Notes: generated by a model from the sequence alone, not told the origin. A DNA stretch of 64,000 nt from Paenibacillus oceani (GCF_014705615.1 NZ_JACXJA010000009.1:32972-96971); one strand, 5' to 3'; shown: positions 45,723 through 55,465, counted from the first letter of the stretch. Numbers and translations: made by a program.

Positions 45723-47651
45723 ATGAATAAAGATCAGTTCGAACGCCCGGCCGCCGGTTCCGGCGAAGGAATTGATTCAACCGGGACGACCGAATCGCTA
45801 TCGAGAAGAAAAATGCTGACCGCACTAGGGGTAACGGGAGCTGCTGCGGCTGCTACCGGGATTCTGGGGCTGACGCCTGCCGTTTCTGTGGCGAAAAGTG
45901 TTTACGGGGAAGTAGACATTCAGGCAAAGGGGGTTAAACATCAGCTAGACGCTTTGACGGAGAGCGCCGTACAGGTCATTACGATCGCAGAGCTAAGGAG
46001 TCTGACCGGTTCAACCTATGCCACTGCGTATTATGTAACGGATCACAACATGGAAGGCGTGTTCGGTCTCGATCCGACGGATACCGGGTCGGCGGATAAT
46101 ACGGGCACGATTATTGTAAGCGCTTCCGGATTGAGGTATAAAAGAGGTTTTGCCGGACCGATTAGCGTCAAATGGTTCGGTGCGAAGGGCGACGGGGCAA
46201 ACGACGATACGTCCGCGCTGCAAGCTGCAATCGATGCGGCTGCCGCAGAGGGAGGGGAAGTATTTCTTCCATCCGGCACCTATAACATCGGAACACGTTA
46301 CACCTTCGCCGCTCCGGGAAGTATGAGTTTCGGGTATGCGCTTCGCGTTCCCGGCAACGTTACGATCTCGGGCACGACTGGTACGCTGCTTACGCAGGCG
46401 ATTACGTATGAGAATCGCAGAGTGTTGTTTTATATCGCTGGCTCGAACGTGGTATTCCGCAATCTGTCGATCGAGAACGCCTATACAATCACTCCGGGCG
46501 GTAATCTGTCGAGCATCGAGTTCGGAGCGGGCGACGGGTTCGACGCTTCTTTATCGGTACCTATCGAAAATGTGATGATTGAGAACATCGTCGTTCGGAG
46601 GTCGTGGCATCCGGTGAAATTCCATTTCAGCGATGGTTCGGGAACGACCGCGAATAACATCCTGGTGCGGGGAGTCCGCTCGTATCATGATCCGGTCTCC
46701 AAAAGCAGCGGCGGCATCAATTTTCGATCCACTCCTAACGGCCGTATTACCCGAGTCACGATCGAATCCTGCCAGATCCACAATCCGGTCACGTCAGCGG
46801 GAATCGGTTTGTATGGCGTGCATGAAGCTACCGTTACGGGCTGTCTGTCCACAGGGTCCGGTCCGAGTGCTGCGGGCATCCAATTGGAAAACGGGGCCCG
46901 GGCAATCGCCGTTACCGGCAACACCTGTACGGACAATATAAACGGCATATGGGCGGACGACTCCGTCGATGTCACGATTTCCGGCAATACAGTGGTCGGG
47001 ACGGGCAACGTCAAAGGAATCCGCGTGACGCACCAAGGTTACGCCGATGAGCCGACCAAGATCACGACCGGGATCGTCGTATCGGGCAACAGTCTGCGAG
47101 GCTGCCGGATCGTATCCGAGCCGTTCGGCGCTTCTCCCGCAGGCGGCTTCGGCAGCCTGACGATTACCGGCAACGTGATTACTGCGGACGGTTCCAGCAT
47201 CACGACCGCCATCCATACGACCCGCGTAGCGCAGTTAAACGTAGTGGGCAATACGGTAGTCGGTGCGGGAACATACTCGCTGTACTTCTCTACGAACCCC
47301 GACGATTTGCTGGTCGTGTCGATGAATATGACGGCCAAGGCGTCGAGCGAAAATTCCGTTGGCATCAAAGTCACCGGCTTAGCCTCGAATATTAATCTGG
47401 TCGGCAATACGTTTGCCAACGGGGTCGACACGTTGGGCGGAGAAAACGGATCAAGAGTAGCCAACGCCGGAATCGGCGGTCCGCTTCACTGGCAGCTCGG
47501 AAGCACACGCATTATGGCAGGGGCCGGGTTGCCCGAGCTGGTGCGAAGCGCGCCTCCCGGATCGATCTATTTGAGAACAGACGGGGGCTCAACCTCCACG
47601 TTATTCGTCAAAGAGACTGGGACAGGCACGGAAGGCTGGGTCGCCAAATAA
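45723..47651 (+). CDS. Tat-exported right-handed beta-helix protein (pectate-lyase superfamily)
   Basis: 642 residues. A twin-arginine signal begins SRRKMLTALGVTGAAAAATG near residue 28. The first helical-cap segment is FGAKGDGANDDTSALQAAID (~165), the classic start of pectate-lyase-3/polygalacturonase-like beta-helices, followed by EVFLPSGTYNIG. Repeats of the type VTGCLSTG, VTISGNTVVGTGN and LTITGNVITADG run to about 590. It probably acts on a polysaccharide outside the cell; the catalytic residues are not assignable. It resembles the broken gene at 39938. Confidence 0.85.
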   Translation: MNKDQFERPAAGSGEGIDSTGTTESLSRRKMLTALGVTGAAAAATGILGLTPAVSVAKSVYGEVDIQAKGVKHQLDALTESAVQVITIAELRSLTGSTYATAYYVTDHNMEGVFGLDPTDTGSADNTGTIIVSASGLRYKRGFAGPISVKWFGAKGDGANDDTSALQAAIDAAAAEGGEVFLPSGTYNIGTRYTFAAPGSMSFGYALRVPGNVTISGTTGTLLTQAITYENRRVLFYIAGSNVVFRNLSIENAYTITPGGNLSSIEFGAGDGFDASLSVPIENVMIENIVVRRSWHPVKFHFSDGSGTTANNILVRGVRSYHDPVSKSSGGINFRSTPNGRITRVTIESCQIHNPVTSAGIGLYGVHEATVTGCLSTGSGPSAAGIQLENGARAIAVTGNTCTDNINGIWADDSVDVTISGNTVVGTGNVKGIRVTHQGYADEPTKITTGIVVSGNSLRGCRIVSEPFGASPAGGFGSLTITGNVITADGSSITTAIHTTRVAQLNVVGNTVVGAGTYSLYFSTNPDDLLVVSMNMTAKASSENSVGIKVTGLASNINLVGNTFANGVDTLGGENGSRVANAGIGGPLHWQLGSTRIMAGAGLPELVRSAPPGSIYLRTDGGSTSTLFVKETGTGTEGWVAK

Positions 47652-47680
47652 CGTCATATCGTTGGAACGCGTACAAGCTC

Positions 47681-47703
47681 GCCGCAGAGATGCGGCTTTT
47701 TTT
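47681..47703 (+). terminator. Intrinsic terminator
   Basis: GCCGCA GAGA TGCGGC then T7. Between here and 48043 no gene is supported. Confidence 0.85.
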
Positions 47704-48043
47704 GTGTTCAGACCGGTTACTTTTCCGTGACACGGAGTGGCAATATTCGCTTATGAGGAGGAGTAAGCGAAGGAGTCGTGGGTGCGATCGATCGGGCGGT
47801 ATGGAGAAGGCTGGCTGGTAGGCAGGCTCGCTGGGGATGGATGCGGAATGAAGCGCGGTCAGCGTCAGCCTCTTCGTCCGTTTCAATCTGCATTCGGTTA
47901 TGTCGAATTCGTATAAATCGCGATCGCCTATCGTTTCCTGAATCTCCTGACAAATTCTTTTTCGGACCGCCGGTACTCATGGCTCATGCCGGCACCCCTT
48001 GAGTATGGTAATTTAAGGATATCTTATTCAGAATGGGGGCGAA

Positions 48044-50488
48044 ATGATGATGGAAAAATCGGCCGGGCAGGAGCGGGGGACGTTATCGCGGGAAAGAGGC
48101 GGCGGACAAGCGGTAAACGCGCAAGATCGCCGATATGCAGCGGCAGCCGTGCCGATGTTGGCTGCAGGCGGGATTCCGCCGCGATCCGGAATGAACGTTC
48201 TGCAGCTGCAGCGCACGATTGGGAACCGCGCGGTCGGCGCTATGCTGGAGCGGTGGACAAGCTCCAACCCGGGTAAACCGGCAGCGCCACGGACGGGTTC
48301 CGCGGTCATCCGGCGCATGATCGACTCGGACGTTCCGGCGGCGACGAACTGGGAAACGCTGGAGAATTACGTCTACCAGACGCTGATCAACCCGCGCAAG
48401 CAAACTTTCGAGCAGTCGGTCGTCGAATATATCGAGACGAAAGCCGCCGGGCACGGGCAAATATCTACCCTGTGGGAGCAGGTGAAGGCCGGTTTGCAAA
48501 GCAAGGCGGATATCGGGGACGTCACTTCCAAGTTGACGGATATCCGCACAGGCATCAATACGGTCAAGGCGACAGAGCCGGATCATCCGAATAAACGGGG
48601 CATCGGCCCTTCGCAGGAACTGTACGAGACAATCCCGCAAAGCGAGACAAGCAAAACAGTTGCGGCGACGATCCGTCTAGCGCTGTTGAACGATTTTACC
48701 GCCAATGTGCAGTATAAAATAATCAAACCCAGAATTGGCCCGGCCAAAATGGTGCCTGACAAATACGGGGGCAATCCGATCGTCGGAAAATGGAGCGAGT
48801 CGTTCATGATGGGCGTGCTTGTCCTGCCGAACGATGAGATTCATGTGAGCCACAGCGGGTTTATGGGGCAGACGCAACACCAGGTGTTCGAACAGATCGT
48901 TCAAGACAATGGCGGAATCCCGGTTACCCACGATACGACGACGAAACATGACCAGTTGACTCAGACCTTCACCGACATTTTGCAGCGAGAGATGCCCAAG
49001 CATCCCCATCATCAAATCGTTCAGGACAACGGCCGGGACAAGGTGCAGCACGATCATCCGACGCACGGTACAGTGGTGGAAACCGGCAACCCGGTCGGGA
49101 CCTGCGCCGCCCCGCAGGCCGTTCACCCGTTTAACGATCCGCATTTGCCCGATTTTCCGGCTAATCTGACCGGCGATACCGCGATGGGGATGACCGAGGT
49201 GCTCGTCCGATACGAATCGAAAGTCAAAGTAAAAATGAGCAAGGGACGTGATAAAAAGTATATGGGCAATACGAACCCGGTCAAAGTGCTGGATATGAAC
49301 GATGCCCCGCAATTGTACAGCGGCGGTCAGGATGTCGTATCTTGCCTGACCTGCCAGTTCCAGCTGCGAGAGACGTTGAAGCGTATCGTCGACCGCAGAC
49401 GGAACGTATTGAACAAGCAAACGATCGAGAATCTCGAGAAAGCATCAGGAAGATACGGCCTGCTGGAGACGGCGGAGCAGCTGATCGCGGACTTGGGGGA
49501 CAGCGATAAACGCGATACGTTGGTACATGCGATCGAACCTGGAACCGGTAAAGACGATTCGGGTGATGTAAGCTCGGAGACGACGGAGCTCCGCGACGCG
49601 GTCACAGCGTACAAGGAAGCGATCGGAAGTCTGGCGAAGCAGCAGACCGAGCAGCCGGAGCATGTCGAGTGGGACCGCGGAACCGAGCCGGACCGGGCGG
49701 CGACTGATTTCAAGGCGTTGACTGGCAAAGAAAAAAAGGTGCGTCAGGAGCAGGGCAAAATCGCGCTTGGCCGTCACAAGCTGGTCGGCAAAAGCATCGA
49801 TATCGATAAATACGTGGAAGCTGCAGAGAGAAGAAGTAAGGAAGTGGAGAAGGCCTCGCAAAGCGCCCGCAGCAAAAAACACGCCGCTCCCGCAATAACC
49901 GATCCGGTAGCCGAAGTGGAGCGGGCGGAGCGAGCGCTTGCGGAGCTGCGCGAATTGCGTATACTCGGGATCGGCAGCGCGGAATCGTTGGCCGCTCAAA
50001 TCGCGCAGCAGCTCGACCTGTACGTCGAGGCCGGTCGCAAACTGTCCGGTCTGGCTCCAGAAAAGACGGCTGAAGCGGAGCAACAAAACGCGACAATCGA
50101 CGAAATTGCCAAAGAGCTGCAGCGGCTTGTGCGACAAGTGCCGAGCAAGGAAGAGGCGTATGCCGCGCTTAGAGAGGAGAAGTCGCTTCAAGCGGCTGAC
50201 GAGGCTAATAAATCGAGCTTGTCCCGTTACGCGGAAAGCAACACCGAAACGCTGGAGGCGGAACGGCAAGAGGCGATGCTGCGTCGCGGGGCGGAGATTG
50301 ATGCCAACCAGGCGAGGGAGAGACGGGAGAATAAAGCGCTTAAAGAAGCGGAGAAGCTAGAGTCGCTTGCTGGCGATATCGCCAGAATGTATGACATGTC
50401 GCTCAGCGCCGCGATCGTTTATCTGGCCTCTCGGCTTCAGGCGGTTCCCGACGATAGTCCGAATCCGATGGAAGACGCTTATCTGTAG
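48044..50488 (+). CDS. Large toxin-like protein with a deaminase-like domain and coiled-coil tail
   Basis: 814 residues, no signal peptide. Near residue 52 is LQLQRTIGNRAVGAMLE, the short motif frequent in DUF4157-associated and contractile-injection-system cargo proteins. Residues ~250-450 hold a zinc-deaminase-like pattern, GTCAAPQAV (Cys354) and VSCLTCQ (Cys434, Cys437), as in YwqJ-type toxin deaminases where the first motif is CAE. Here the expected catalytic Glu is Ala356. From ~450 to the end the protein is charged and helical, with likely coiled coils. No cognate immunity gene is obvious; the next gene is an SDR. It might be a secreted-system effector or an inactive derivative. Confidence 0.55.
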   Translation: MMMEKSAGQERGTLSRERGGGQAVNAQDRRYAAAAVPMLAAGGIPPRSGMNVLQLQRTIGNRAVGAMLERWTSSNPGKPAAPRTGSAVIRRMIDSDVPAATNWETLENYVYQTLINPRKQTFEQSVVEYIETKAAGHGQISTLWEQVKAGLQSKADIGDVTSKLTDIRTGINTVKATEPDHPNKRGIGPSQELYETIPQSETSKTVAATIRLALLNDFTANVQYKIIKPRIGPAKMVPDKYGGNPIVGKWSESFMMGVLVLPNDEIHVSHSGFMGQTQHQVFEQIVQDNGGIPVTHDTTTKHDQLTQTFTDILQREMPKHPHHQIVQDNGRDKVQHDHPTHGTVVETGNPVGTCAAPQAVHPFNDPHLPDFPANLTGDTAMGMTEVLVRYESKVKVKMSKGRDKKYMGNTNPVKVLDMNDAPQLYSGGQDVVSCLTCQFQLRETLKRIVDRRRNVLNKQTIENLEKASGRYGLLETAEQLIADLGDSDKRDTLVHAIEPGTGKDDSGDVSSETTELRDAVTAYKEAIGSLAKQQTEQPEHVEWDRGTEPDRAATDFKALTGKEKKVRQEQGKIALGRHKLVGKSIDIDKYVEAAERRSKEVEKASQSARSKKHAAPAITDPVAEVERAERALAELRELRILGIGSAESLAAQIAQQLDLYVEAGRKLSGLAPEKTAEAEQQNATIDEIAKELQRLVRQVPSKEEAYAALREEKSLQAADEANKSSLSRYAESNTETLEAERQEAMLRRGAEIDANQARERRENKALKEAEKLESLAGDIARMYDMSLSAAIVYLASRLQAVPDDSPNPMEDAYL

Positions 50489-50508
50489 AACCGCTGCTGA
50501 GGACGAAC

Positions 50509-50538
50509 GCCCCTTCTAACACCGGAAGGGGCTTGTTT
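50509..50538 (+). terminator. Intrinsic terminator
   Basis: GCCCCTTC pairs with GAAGGGGC around an 8-nt loop, then TTGTTT. Confidence 0.75.
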
Positions 50539-50677
50539 GCGTCGTTCTGGGAATCATACGAGTTTGCCCCGGAAGTTCATGAACCGGGGCGCGCATCAAA
50601 GCTCATTATATTCTCCTTATCAGCGGGCGGTTCATTCCCATCTTCGATTGATAGCTCAGGGTGGGAATCTTCGTTAG

Positions 50678-50727
50678 TTGACAAATCTTCGTTCAAATCG
50701 ATATAATTTAATTGAACAACTGTTCAA
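50678..50727 (+). promoter_or_regulatory. SDR promoter with TetR-type operator
   Basis: TTGACA (50678-50683) and TATAAT (50702-50707), spaced 18 nt. Just after the -10 lies the perfect inverted repeat TTGAACA-AC-TGTTCAA (50712-50727), placed to block initiation. Its GAACA/TGTTC half sites recur upstream of the TetR gene. Confidence 0.75.
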
Positions 50728-50752
50728 TAAATCTTTCGGGAGGGGAAACCTC

Positions 50753-51514
50753 ATGAGATTAAACGGTCAAGTTGCGGTCGTTACCGGAGCTGCGTCAGGT
50801 ATGGGTAAAGCCATTGCCGAGCTGTACGCGAAAGAAGGCGCGAAAGTCGTCGTATCCGATTTGAACCTCGAAGGCGCGGAAGCGGTAGCAGCCGCCATTA
50901 AGGCTGGCGGCGGCGAAGCGATTGCTGTACAAACCAACGTCGCCGACCTGAAAGATATTCATACGATGATCGACACGGCCGTAAGCGAGTACGGCACGCT
51001 CGATATTTTGGTTAACAATGCAGGTATTATGGACAATATGGCGCCGGTCGGAGACGTGGACGACGAGAGATGGGATCTCATCTTCGACGTGAATACAAAA
51101 GGGGTTATGCGCGCGATCCGCAAGGCGCTTCCGATCTTTCTGGAGAAAGGAAAAGGCGTTATTATCAATACGGCTTCGACGGGAGGCTTCAGCGGCGCGC
51201 ATGCGGGGGCGGCATATACGGCTTCCAAGCACGCCGTTATCGGCTTAACGAAAAACACCGGCTTTATGTACGCGCAGAAAGGAATTCGTTGCAATGCAAT
51301 CGCACCGGGCGCAACGATGACGAACATCGCTTCGACGATGAGCAATGTGAACGAGTTCGGCGCTTCGCGGACGAAAGTTACCCAAGGCGTTATTCCTCGC
51401 GTCGGACAAGCGGAAGAGATTGCGCAAGTGGCTTTATTCCTGGCTTCCGATGAATCGAGCTTTGTGAACGGCGCGGTAATCGCTGCGGACGCCGGTTGGA
51501 CGGCTGGTTTTTAA
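50753..51514 (+). CDS. Short-chain dehydrogenase/reductase (SDR)
   Basis: 253 residues from the ATG at 50753 (GGGAGGGG upstream); an earlier frame start falls on the promoter itself and is rejected. Cofactor motif TGAASGMGKA, structural NNAG, and catalytic Tyr-Lys in YTASK with a preceding serine (NTASTGG) define a classical SDR that oxidises or reduces an alcohol/ketone with NAD(P). The operator at its promoter and the TetR gene downstream suggest ligand-induced expression. Confidence 0.93.
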   Translation: MRLNGQVAVVTGAASGMGKAIAELYAKEGAKVVVSDLNLEGAEAVAAAIKAGGGEAIAVQTNVADLKDIHTMIDTAVSEYGTLDILVNNAGIMDNMAPVGDVDDERWDLIFDVNTKGVMRAIRKALPIFLEKGKGVIINTASTGGFSGAHAGAAYTASKHAVIGLTKNTGFMYAQKGIRCNAIAPGATMTNIASTMSNVNEFGASRTKVTQGVIPRVGQAEEIAQVALFLASDESSFVNGAVIAADAGWTAGF

Positions 51515-51634
51515 AGACCTGTTTTGCTTAGACAAGCTGCTAGTTGCCTGTAGAGTCAGTTGACGTGGAAAAAAGCTGCGGTTTTTTTGCTAGTAACGAT
51601 CGTCAACAAAGTATACATTTGATCCATTCCGTTA

Positions 51635-51686
51635 TATAATACAGTCCATAAATAGATGATGAACAATTGTGGATGATAATGTTCAT
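51635..51686 (+). promoter_or_regulatory. TetR gene promoter and operator
   Basis: TATAAT at 51635-51640, followed by ATGAACA (51659-51665) and TGTTCAT (51680-51686), an inverted repeat with a 14-nt spacer built from the same half sites as the SDR operator. This supports autoregulation by the TetR protein. Confidence 0.55.
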
Positions 51687-51728
51687 TAAGGGGAACCTAA
51701 GCGAGGATAAACAAGCGGGGAAGCGGAT

Positions 51729-52307
51729 ATGAACGAAAACGATCTAAGAGTTATAAAGACGAAAAAAGCGCTTCATCAAGCGCTACTTGCTTTGCTGAAA
51801 ACGACATCGCTCGAATCGATCTCCATATCCGCCCTTTGTCGGGAAGCGGACGTGAACCGGGGCACTTTTTACTTGCACTATAAGGACGTCGGTGCCTTGT
51901 TCGACGAGCATCTTCAAGAGCTGCTCCGGGATTTGGAGGACTCCTACTATGAGCCTTACCGGCATGTGTCGCATCTGGTGACGAGCCATCTCGATCCGTC
52001 GACGATCCGGATCTTTCATCATGTGAAGAAGTACCAGCCGTTCTACGAGATCGTCTTTCAGAGTCAGTCGCCTCTATCCTACTATTATTCGTTGCTGGAC
52101 AAAATTAAAAGTTTGATGCAGCTCAGCTCCTCGGTATATCCGTTAGGCGGGATCGATCTCTCCCTGCTGGTTGCGTATCAGGCCAATGCGATTATGGGCT
52201 TGCTCATCCAGTGGAACGAGGACGGCTTTGCCCACAGTCCGGAAACGATGAACGAGCAGCTCACTTATTTGTTGAAGATGCTGAGCAGCGACCTGCCGTC
52301 TGAATAA
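51729..52307 (+). CDS. TetR/AcrR-family transcriptional regulator
   Basis: 192 residues. The N-terminal helix-turn-helix, SISALCREADVNRGTFYLHY (~34-53), is typical TetR; the C-terminal ~130 residues form the ligand-binding helical domain and include FYEIVFQSQSPLSYYY. The gene is 215 bp downstream of the SDR on the same strand, and both carry GAACA/TGTTC sites. It probably represses the SDR. Confidence 0.9.
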   Translation: MNENDLRVIKTKKALHQALLALLKTTSLESISISALCREADVNRGTFYLHYKDVGALFDEHLQELLRDLEDSYYEPYRHVSHLVTSHLDPSTIRIFHHVKKYQPFYEIVFQSQSPLSYYYSLLDKIKSLMQLSSSVYPLGGIDLSLLVAYQANAIMGLLIQWNEDGFAHSPETMNEQLTYLLKMLSSDLPSE

Positions 52308-52340
52308 TTGGCGAAAGATTGACATTGAAGTAGAAATGGA

Positions 52341-52365
52341 CCCGCTCAAGCAGCGGGTTTTTTTT
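52341..52365 (+). terminator. Intrinsic terminator
   Basis: CCCGCT and AGCGGG around a 5-nt loop, followed by a T-rich run. Confidence 0.85.
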
Positions 52366-52538
52366 ATTGGCGTAAACGATCGTCGTGCGGATGGTTTAAT
52401 ACGTCAAACGAATTTATTTTCAAATATACCTTTACAGGAATATTCCTCATGGTGTATATTTAACTTGCAGAAAGTTGATTATAAGAATAAAGGAGCTGGG
52501 TGAATCCAGAGAGACCATCATGTAACGAGGTGAGCGGC

Positions 52539-52883
52539 ATGTCGGGAAAAATTCCGGACATGGACGTGACGATGCTAAGCGCATTGGCCGAGCCGACCCG
52601 CAAGAAGATCGTCGAGCTTTTGCGCGACGGCCCGCTGAGCGTGGGAGAGATCGCCGAGCGGCTGGGGCTTCGCCAGCCCCAGGCTTCGAAGCATCTGAAG
52701 GTGCTTAGCGACAACGGCATATTGGAGATGACAGCCGAAGCCAACCGCCGGATTTACAAGCTCCGGTCCGAGCCCTTTCAGGCGATGAATGATTGGTTGA
52801 AGTCTTTCCGGGGCGTTATGGAAGACCGGTTCGACAAGCTGGATCAGTACTTGCGGGACATGCAGGATCAGGATCAACGATAA
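52539..52883 (+). CDS. ArsR-family transcriptional regulator
   Basis: 114 residues from the ATG at 52539 (AGGTGAG upstream); an in-frame GTG at 52500 is an alternative. The winged helix is LSVGEIAERLGLRQPQASKHLKVL, with no cysteine metal motif, so it belongs to the non-metal branch (SdpR-like) that is usually paired with an SRPBCC gene, as here. Confidence 0.9.
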   Translation: MSGKIPDMDVTMLSALAEPTRKKIVELLRDGPLSVGEIAERLGLRQPQASKHLKVLSDNGILEMTAEANRRIYKLRSEPFQAMNDWLKSFRGVMEDRFDKLDQYLRDMQDQDQR

Positions 52884-52913
52884 ACGTTTTACTAAAGATG
52901 AGGAGGAGTTATA

Positions 52914-53429
52914 ATGTCTAACAACGCAATGGTATCTAGAGTGGAAAATGGTCGGGTGCTGGTTCTGGAGCGTGAATTCAGTGCGCCGCGCGAACTCGTC
53001 TACCGGATGTTCAAGGAGCCCGAGCATCTGAAGCGCTGGTGGGGGCCGAGAGGCTGGGAGCTTACTGTTTGCAACATTGATTTCCGCCCGGGCGGGATCT
53101 GGCACTATTGCATGAAGTGTATGGATGAGAACCAGGGAACTTTCTACGGCATGGAATCTTGGGGGAAAGGCGTGTACAAGGATATTGCCGAGCCTGAGGC
53201 AATTGCCTACACCGATTACTTCTCCGATGCCGACGGTAATTCGAACGACGAGATGCCGGCGACCGAGGTCACGATGGAATTTATTGACTTGGGCGGCAAG
53301 ACGAAGCTGGTGAACCGCTCGGAATATGTGTCCGCAGAGGCGCTCCAATCCGTGATGGATATGGGCATGCTGCAGGGCATCACCGAAACGTGGGATCGTT
53401 TGGAAGAGCGCTTGAACGAGGTCAAATAA
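52914..53429 (+). CDS. SRPBCC/AHSA1-family protein
   Basis: 171 residues. LEREFSAPRELVYRMFKEPEHLKRWWGPRGW is the AHSA1 (Hsp90 ATPase activator-like) START-fold beginning, and GMLQGITETWDRLEERL is the C-terminal helix. It forms a hydrophobic ligand pocket; bacterial members have little-known functions. It lies 30 nt after the ArsR gene with GAGGAGG upstream, so the two are an operon. Confidence 0.9.
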   Translation: MSNNAMVSRVENGRVLVLEREFSAPRELVYRMFKEPEHLKRWWGPRGWELTVCNIDFRPGGIWHYCMKCMDENQGTFYGMESWGKGVYKDIAEPEAIAYTDYFSDADGNSNDEMPATEVTMEFIDLGGKTKLVNRSEYVSAEALQSVMDMGMLQGITETWDRLEERLNEVK

Positions 53430-53810
53430 GAAATCAAGCGAAAGGCCGTCCGGCTTCTACAGCGGGCGGTTGTTTTATTGTGGCCGGACGCCATGATGGA
53501 AGCGCTTCAAAAAGTGCAAAACAATGAACCAGAATGATAAATCCTGCGGCAACAAGATCGTTTACAATGAGGGGAAAGCGGATCTTTGTTCGAACGGATA
53601 CAACGCCGTTTTTTATTCCAACCTGCAGAAAGGAGAAGAGGTTACGTATACGGGAATGCAGCTAATTGGGCCTCCGGATTTCTTAATCAGGACAGCGGGC
53701 TGAATCGGACACGAGAGGACACTCACATCGTTATTCACCTTTACGGTGAACCACAACGGGTAACGGAAGACCGGAGGACCCCGGAAATCACTTGAGCGGG
53801 AGTGGTTGTA
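53430..53810. other. Intergenic stretch upstream of SBP gene
   Basis: A weak hairpin after the SRPBCC gene and a partial cre-like TGGAAGCGCTTCAA at about 53493 are the only features seen. Short open frames here have no ribosome binding site or family. Confidence 0.4.
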
Positions 53811-55121
53811 GTGAAAGGAAGTCGAAGGTTTGCATTCATGGCTTTGGCTGTACAGATCGCGTTTGCAGCCGGTTGTTCGGGGGGACAAACTGGCGGAACA
53901 AGCGAACCGTCGGAGAAGTCCGGGGAGACCGTAACGAAGACGAATGTTCCGGAACCGGTCAAACTGAAGTTTCAGCCAGTCGGTGCCGGCTATTTGTATG
54001 AAGACGATTTTCAACTGCTAGTGGTCGAACCGCTTAAGAAAAAATATCCGCATATTACGGTCGAATATGTTATGCCGGGTAAAGGGACGATGATCGATGA
54101 TCTGGTTGCGGCCAAGGATGTACCCGATCTGCTTATTTACGGAATCGGCAACTATACGCAATATCGCGATCTCGGCATTTTGACCGACATTACTCCGCTG
54201 GTGAATAAGATGAAGATCGACTTGGGCCGCTTTAAGCCTTGGGTGCTCGATAATATCAAGGTAGAAGGCAAGCTCTATAGTTTGCCCTATGCGATGAATA
54301 CGAATGCGATCTATTATAACCTCGACCTATTCGATAAGTTCGGCGTCCCTTATCCGAAAAGCGGCATGACTTGGGACGACATCATCGAGGTGACGAAAAG
54401 GCTTAGCCGATTCGAGGATAACACCCAGTACAAAGGATTTATGTACTTGAACAGCTACTGGCTCGGCTACCAATTGTCGTTGCCGTTTACCGATCCTGCG
54501 AAAAAGAAGTCGATGATCCATACGGACGGATGGAGCCGCGCCTTTCAGATGATGAAAGCGATCGATACGATTCCGGGCAACGAGCGGGGCAGCCCGGTTG
54601 CCGATTTCTACGACAAGCGTAATTTGGCGATGGTCGGCGCGTATAATCTCATCCCTACCTTGAAGCAGGAAAAGTACAGGACGCTGCGCTGGGACGTCGC
54701 CGGTTATCCGAGCTTCAAGGAAAAGCCGAACATCGCTCCGCCGGTGGACTTGCATCAGATCACCATCTCGAACAGCACCAAACATCCGGAGGAAGCGATG
54801 CAGGTTATCGATCTGTTGACCTCGGAAGAAGTGCAGCTGATCAGCGCCCGGAGTACCGGACGCGCGTCGCCGCTGCTGAACAAGCGGGTCGAGCAAGAGC
54901 TGGGTGCAGATATGGAGCTGATCAAGGGGAAAAACGTGACCGCCTTTTTCGATACACAGCCGGCTCCCAACGTGATGTTTGCGAATGAGGACATTGCGGT
55001 ACAGAGAAGCATCGAAAAGTTCTACAAAGAATATAGCAGCGGCTCGATGGACGTAAACGTGCTGATGCAAAAAATCGGGGAAGACGCGAACCAGGCGATC
55101 AGCGTTTTAAATAACAAGTAG
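53811..55121 (+). CDS. Extracellular solute-binding lipoprotein (family 1)
   Basis: 436 residues from the GTG at 53811 (GGGAG 8 nt upstream). The signal ends in lipobox FAAG-C. KKKYPHITVEYVMPG and DKFGVPYPKSGMTWDD are the same signatures found in the SBPs at 22184, 33386 and 57695. Membrane-anchored outside the cell, presumably binding a saccharide. No regulator or transporter gene adjoins it; a group II intron relic follows. Confidence 0.92.
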   Translation: MKGSRRFAFMALAVQIAFAAGCSGGQTGGTSEPSEKSGETVTKTNVPEPVKLKFQPVGAGYLYEDDFQLLVVEPLKKKYPHITVEYVMPGKGTMIDDLVAAKDVPDLLIYGIGNYTQYRDLGILTDITPLVNKMKIDLGRFKPWVLDNIKVEGKLYSLPYAMNTNAIYYNLDLFDKFGVPYPKSGMTWDDIIEVTKRLSRFEDNTQYKGFMYLNSYWLGYQLSLPFTDPAKKKSMIHTDGWSRAFQMMKAIDTIPGNERGSPVADFYDKRNLAMVGAYNLIPTLKQEKYRTLRWDVAGYPSFKEKPNIAPPVDLHQITISNSTKHPEEAMQVIDLLTSEEVQLISARSTGRASPLLNKRVEQELGADMELIKGKNVTAFFDTQPAPNVMFANEDIAVQRSIEKFYKEYSSGSMDVNVLMQKIGEDANQAISVLNNK

Positions 55122-55260
55122 TGGATAGAGGACGTATGCGACAACATAGACTCTATTTGACGATAGAAGCCACTGCCCTCGCCGGGTGGTGGCTTCCCTA
55201 TGATTCGTTTGGAACAACCGGGGTCAGGGGAAAAATTGAAGAGTTGGCCATATTTGAACT

Positions 55261-55421
55261 CTAATCTTTTCCGAAATCTCTCAGTAAAAAAGGGGAAACG
55301 CGATTGGCGAAGAAAGAGTTTGCGTCAATTGCACTTAAACGGTTGAACCGCCATATACCGAAAGGTACGTATGGTGGTGTGAGAGGCGGCTACTCAACTA
55401 ATGAGTAGCCGCCTACTCGAT
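55261..55421 (+). mobile_element. Group II intron relic, 3' end (domains V and VI)
   Basis: GAACCGCCATATACC, GGTACGTATGGTGGTGTGAG and the following hairpin GGCGGCTACTCA...TGAGTAGCCGCC, ending CTACTCGAT, are the domain V/VI 3' end of bacterial group II introns. Just upstream is a ~45-bp stretch (about 55275-55320) nearly identical to 62318-62364, inside the intron-protein start of the second relic but with one A fewer, which shifts the frame. Nearly all of the intron, including the reverse transcriptase, is deleted. Confidence 0.75.
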
Positions 55422-55465
55422 TATGTGGCTCGTACAACCTTCTAAAGTTTAGGAAAAGGGTGCTT

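Noticed and set aside
49445..50269. 274-residue and nearby minus-strand frames
   Set aside because: Antisense to the coiled-coil part of the toxin-like gene; Leu/Arg-rich shadow of Glu/Ala-rich code.
55160..55200. Terminator after the SBP gene at 53811
   Set aside because: GAAGCCAC...GTGGCTTC forms a hairpin but has no T tract, so it was left out of the feature list.
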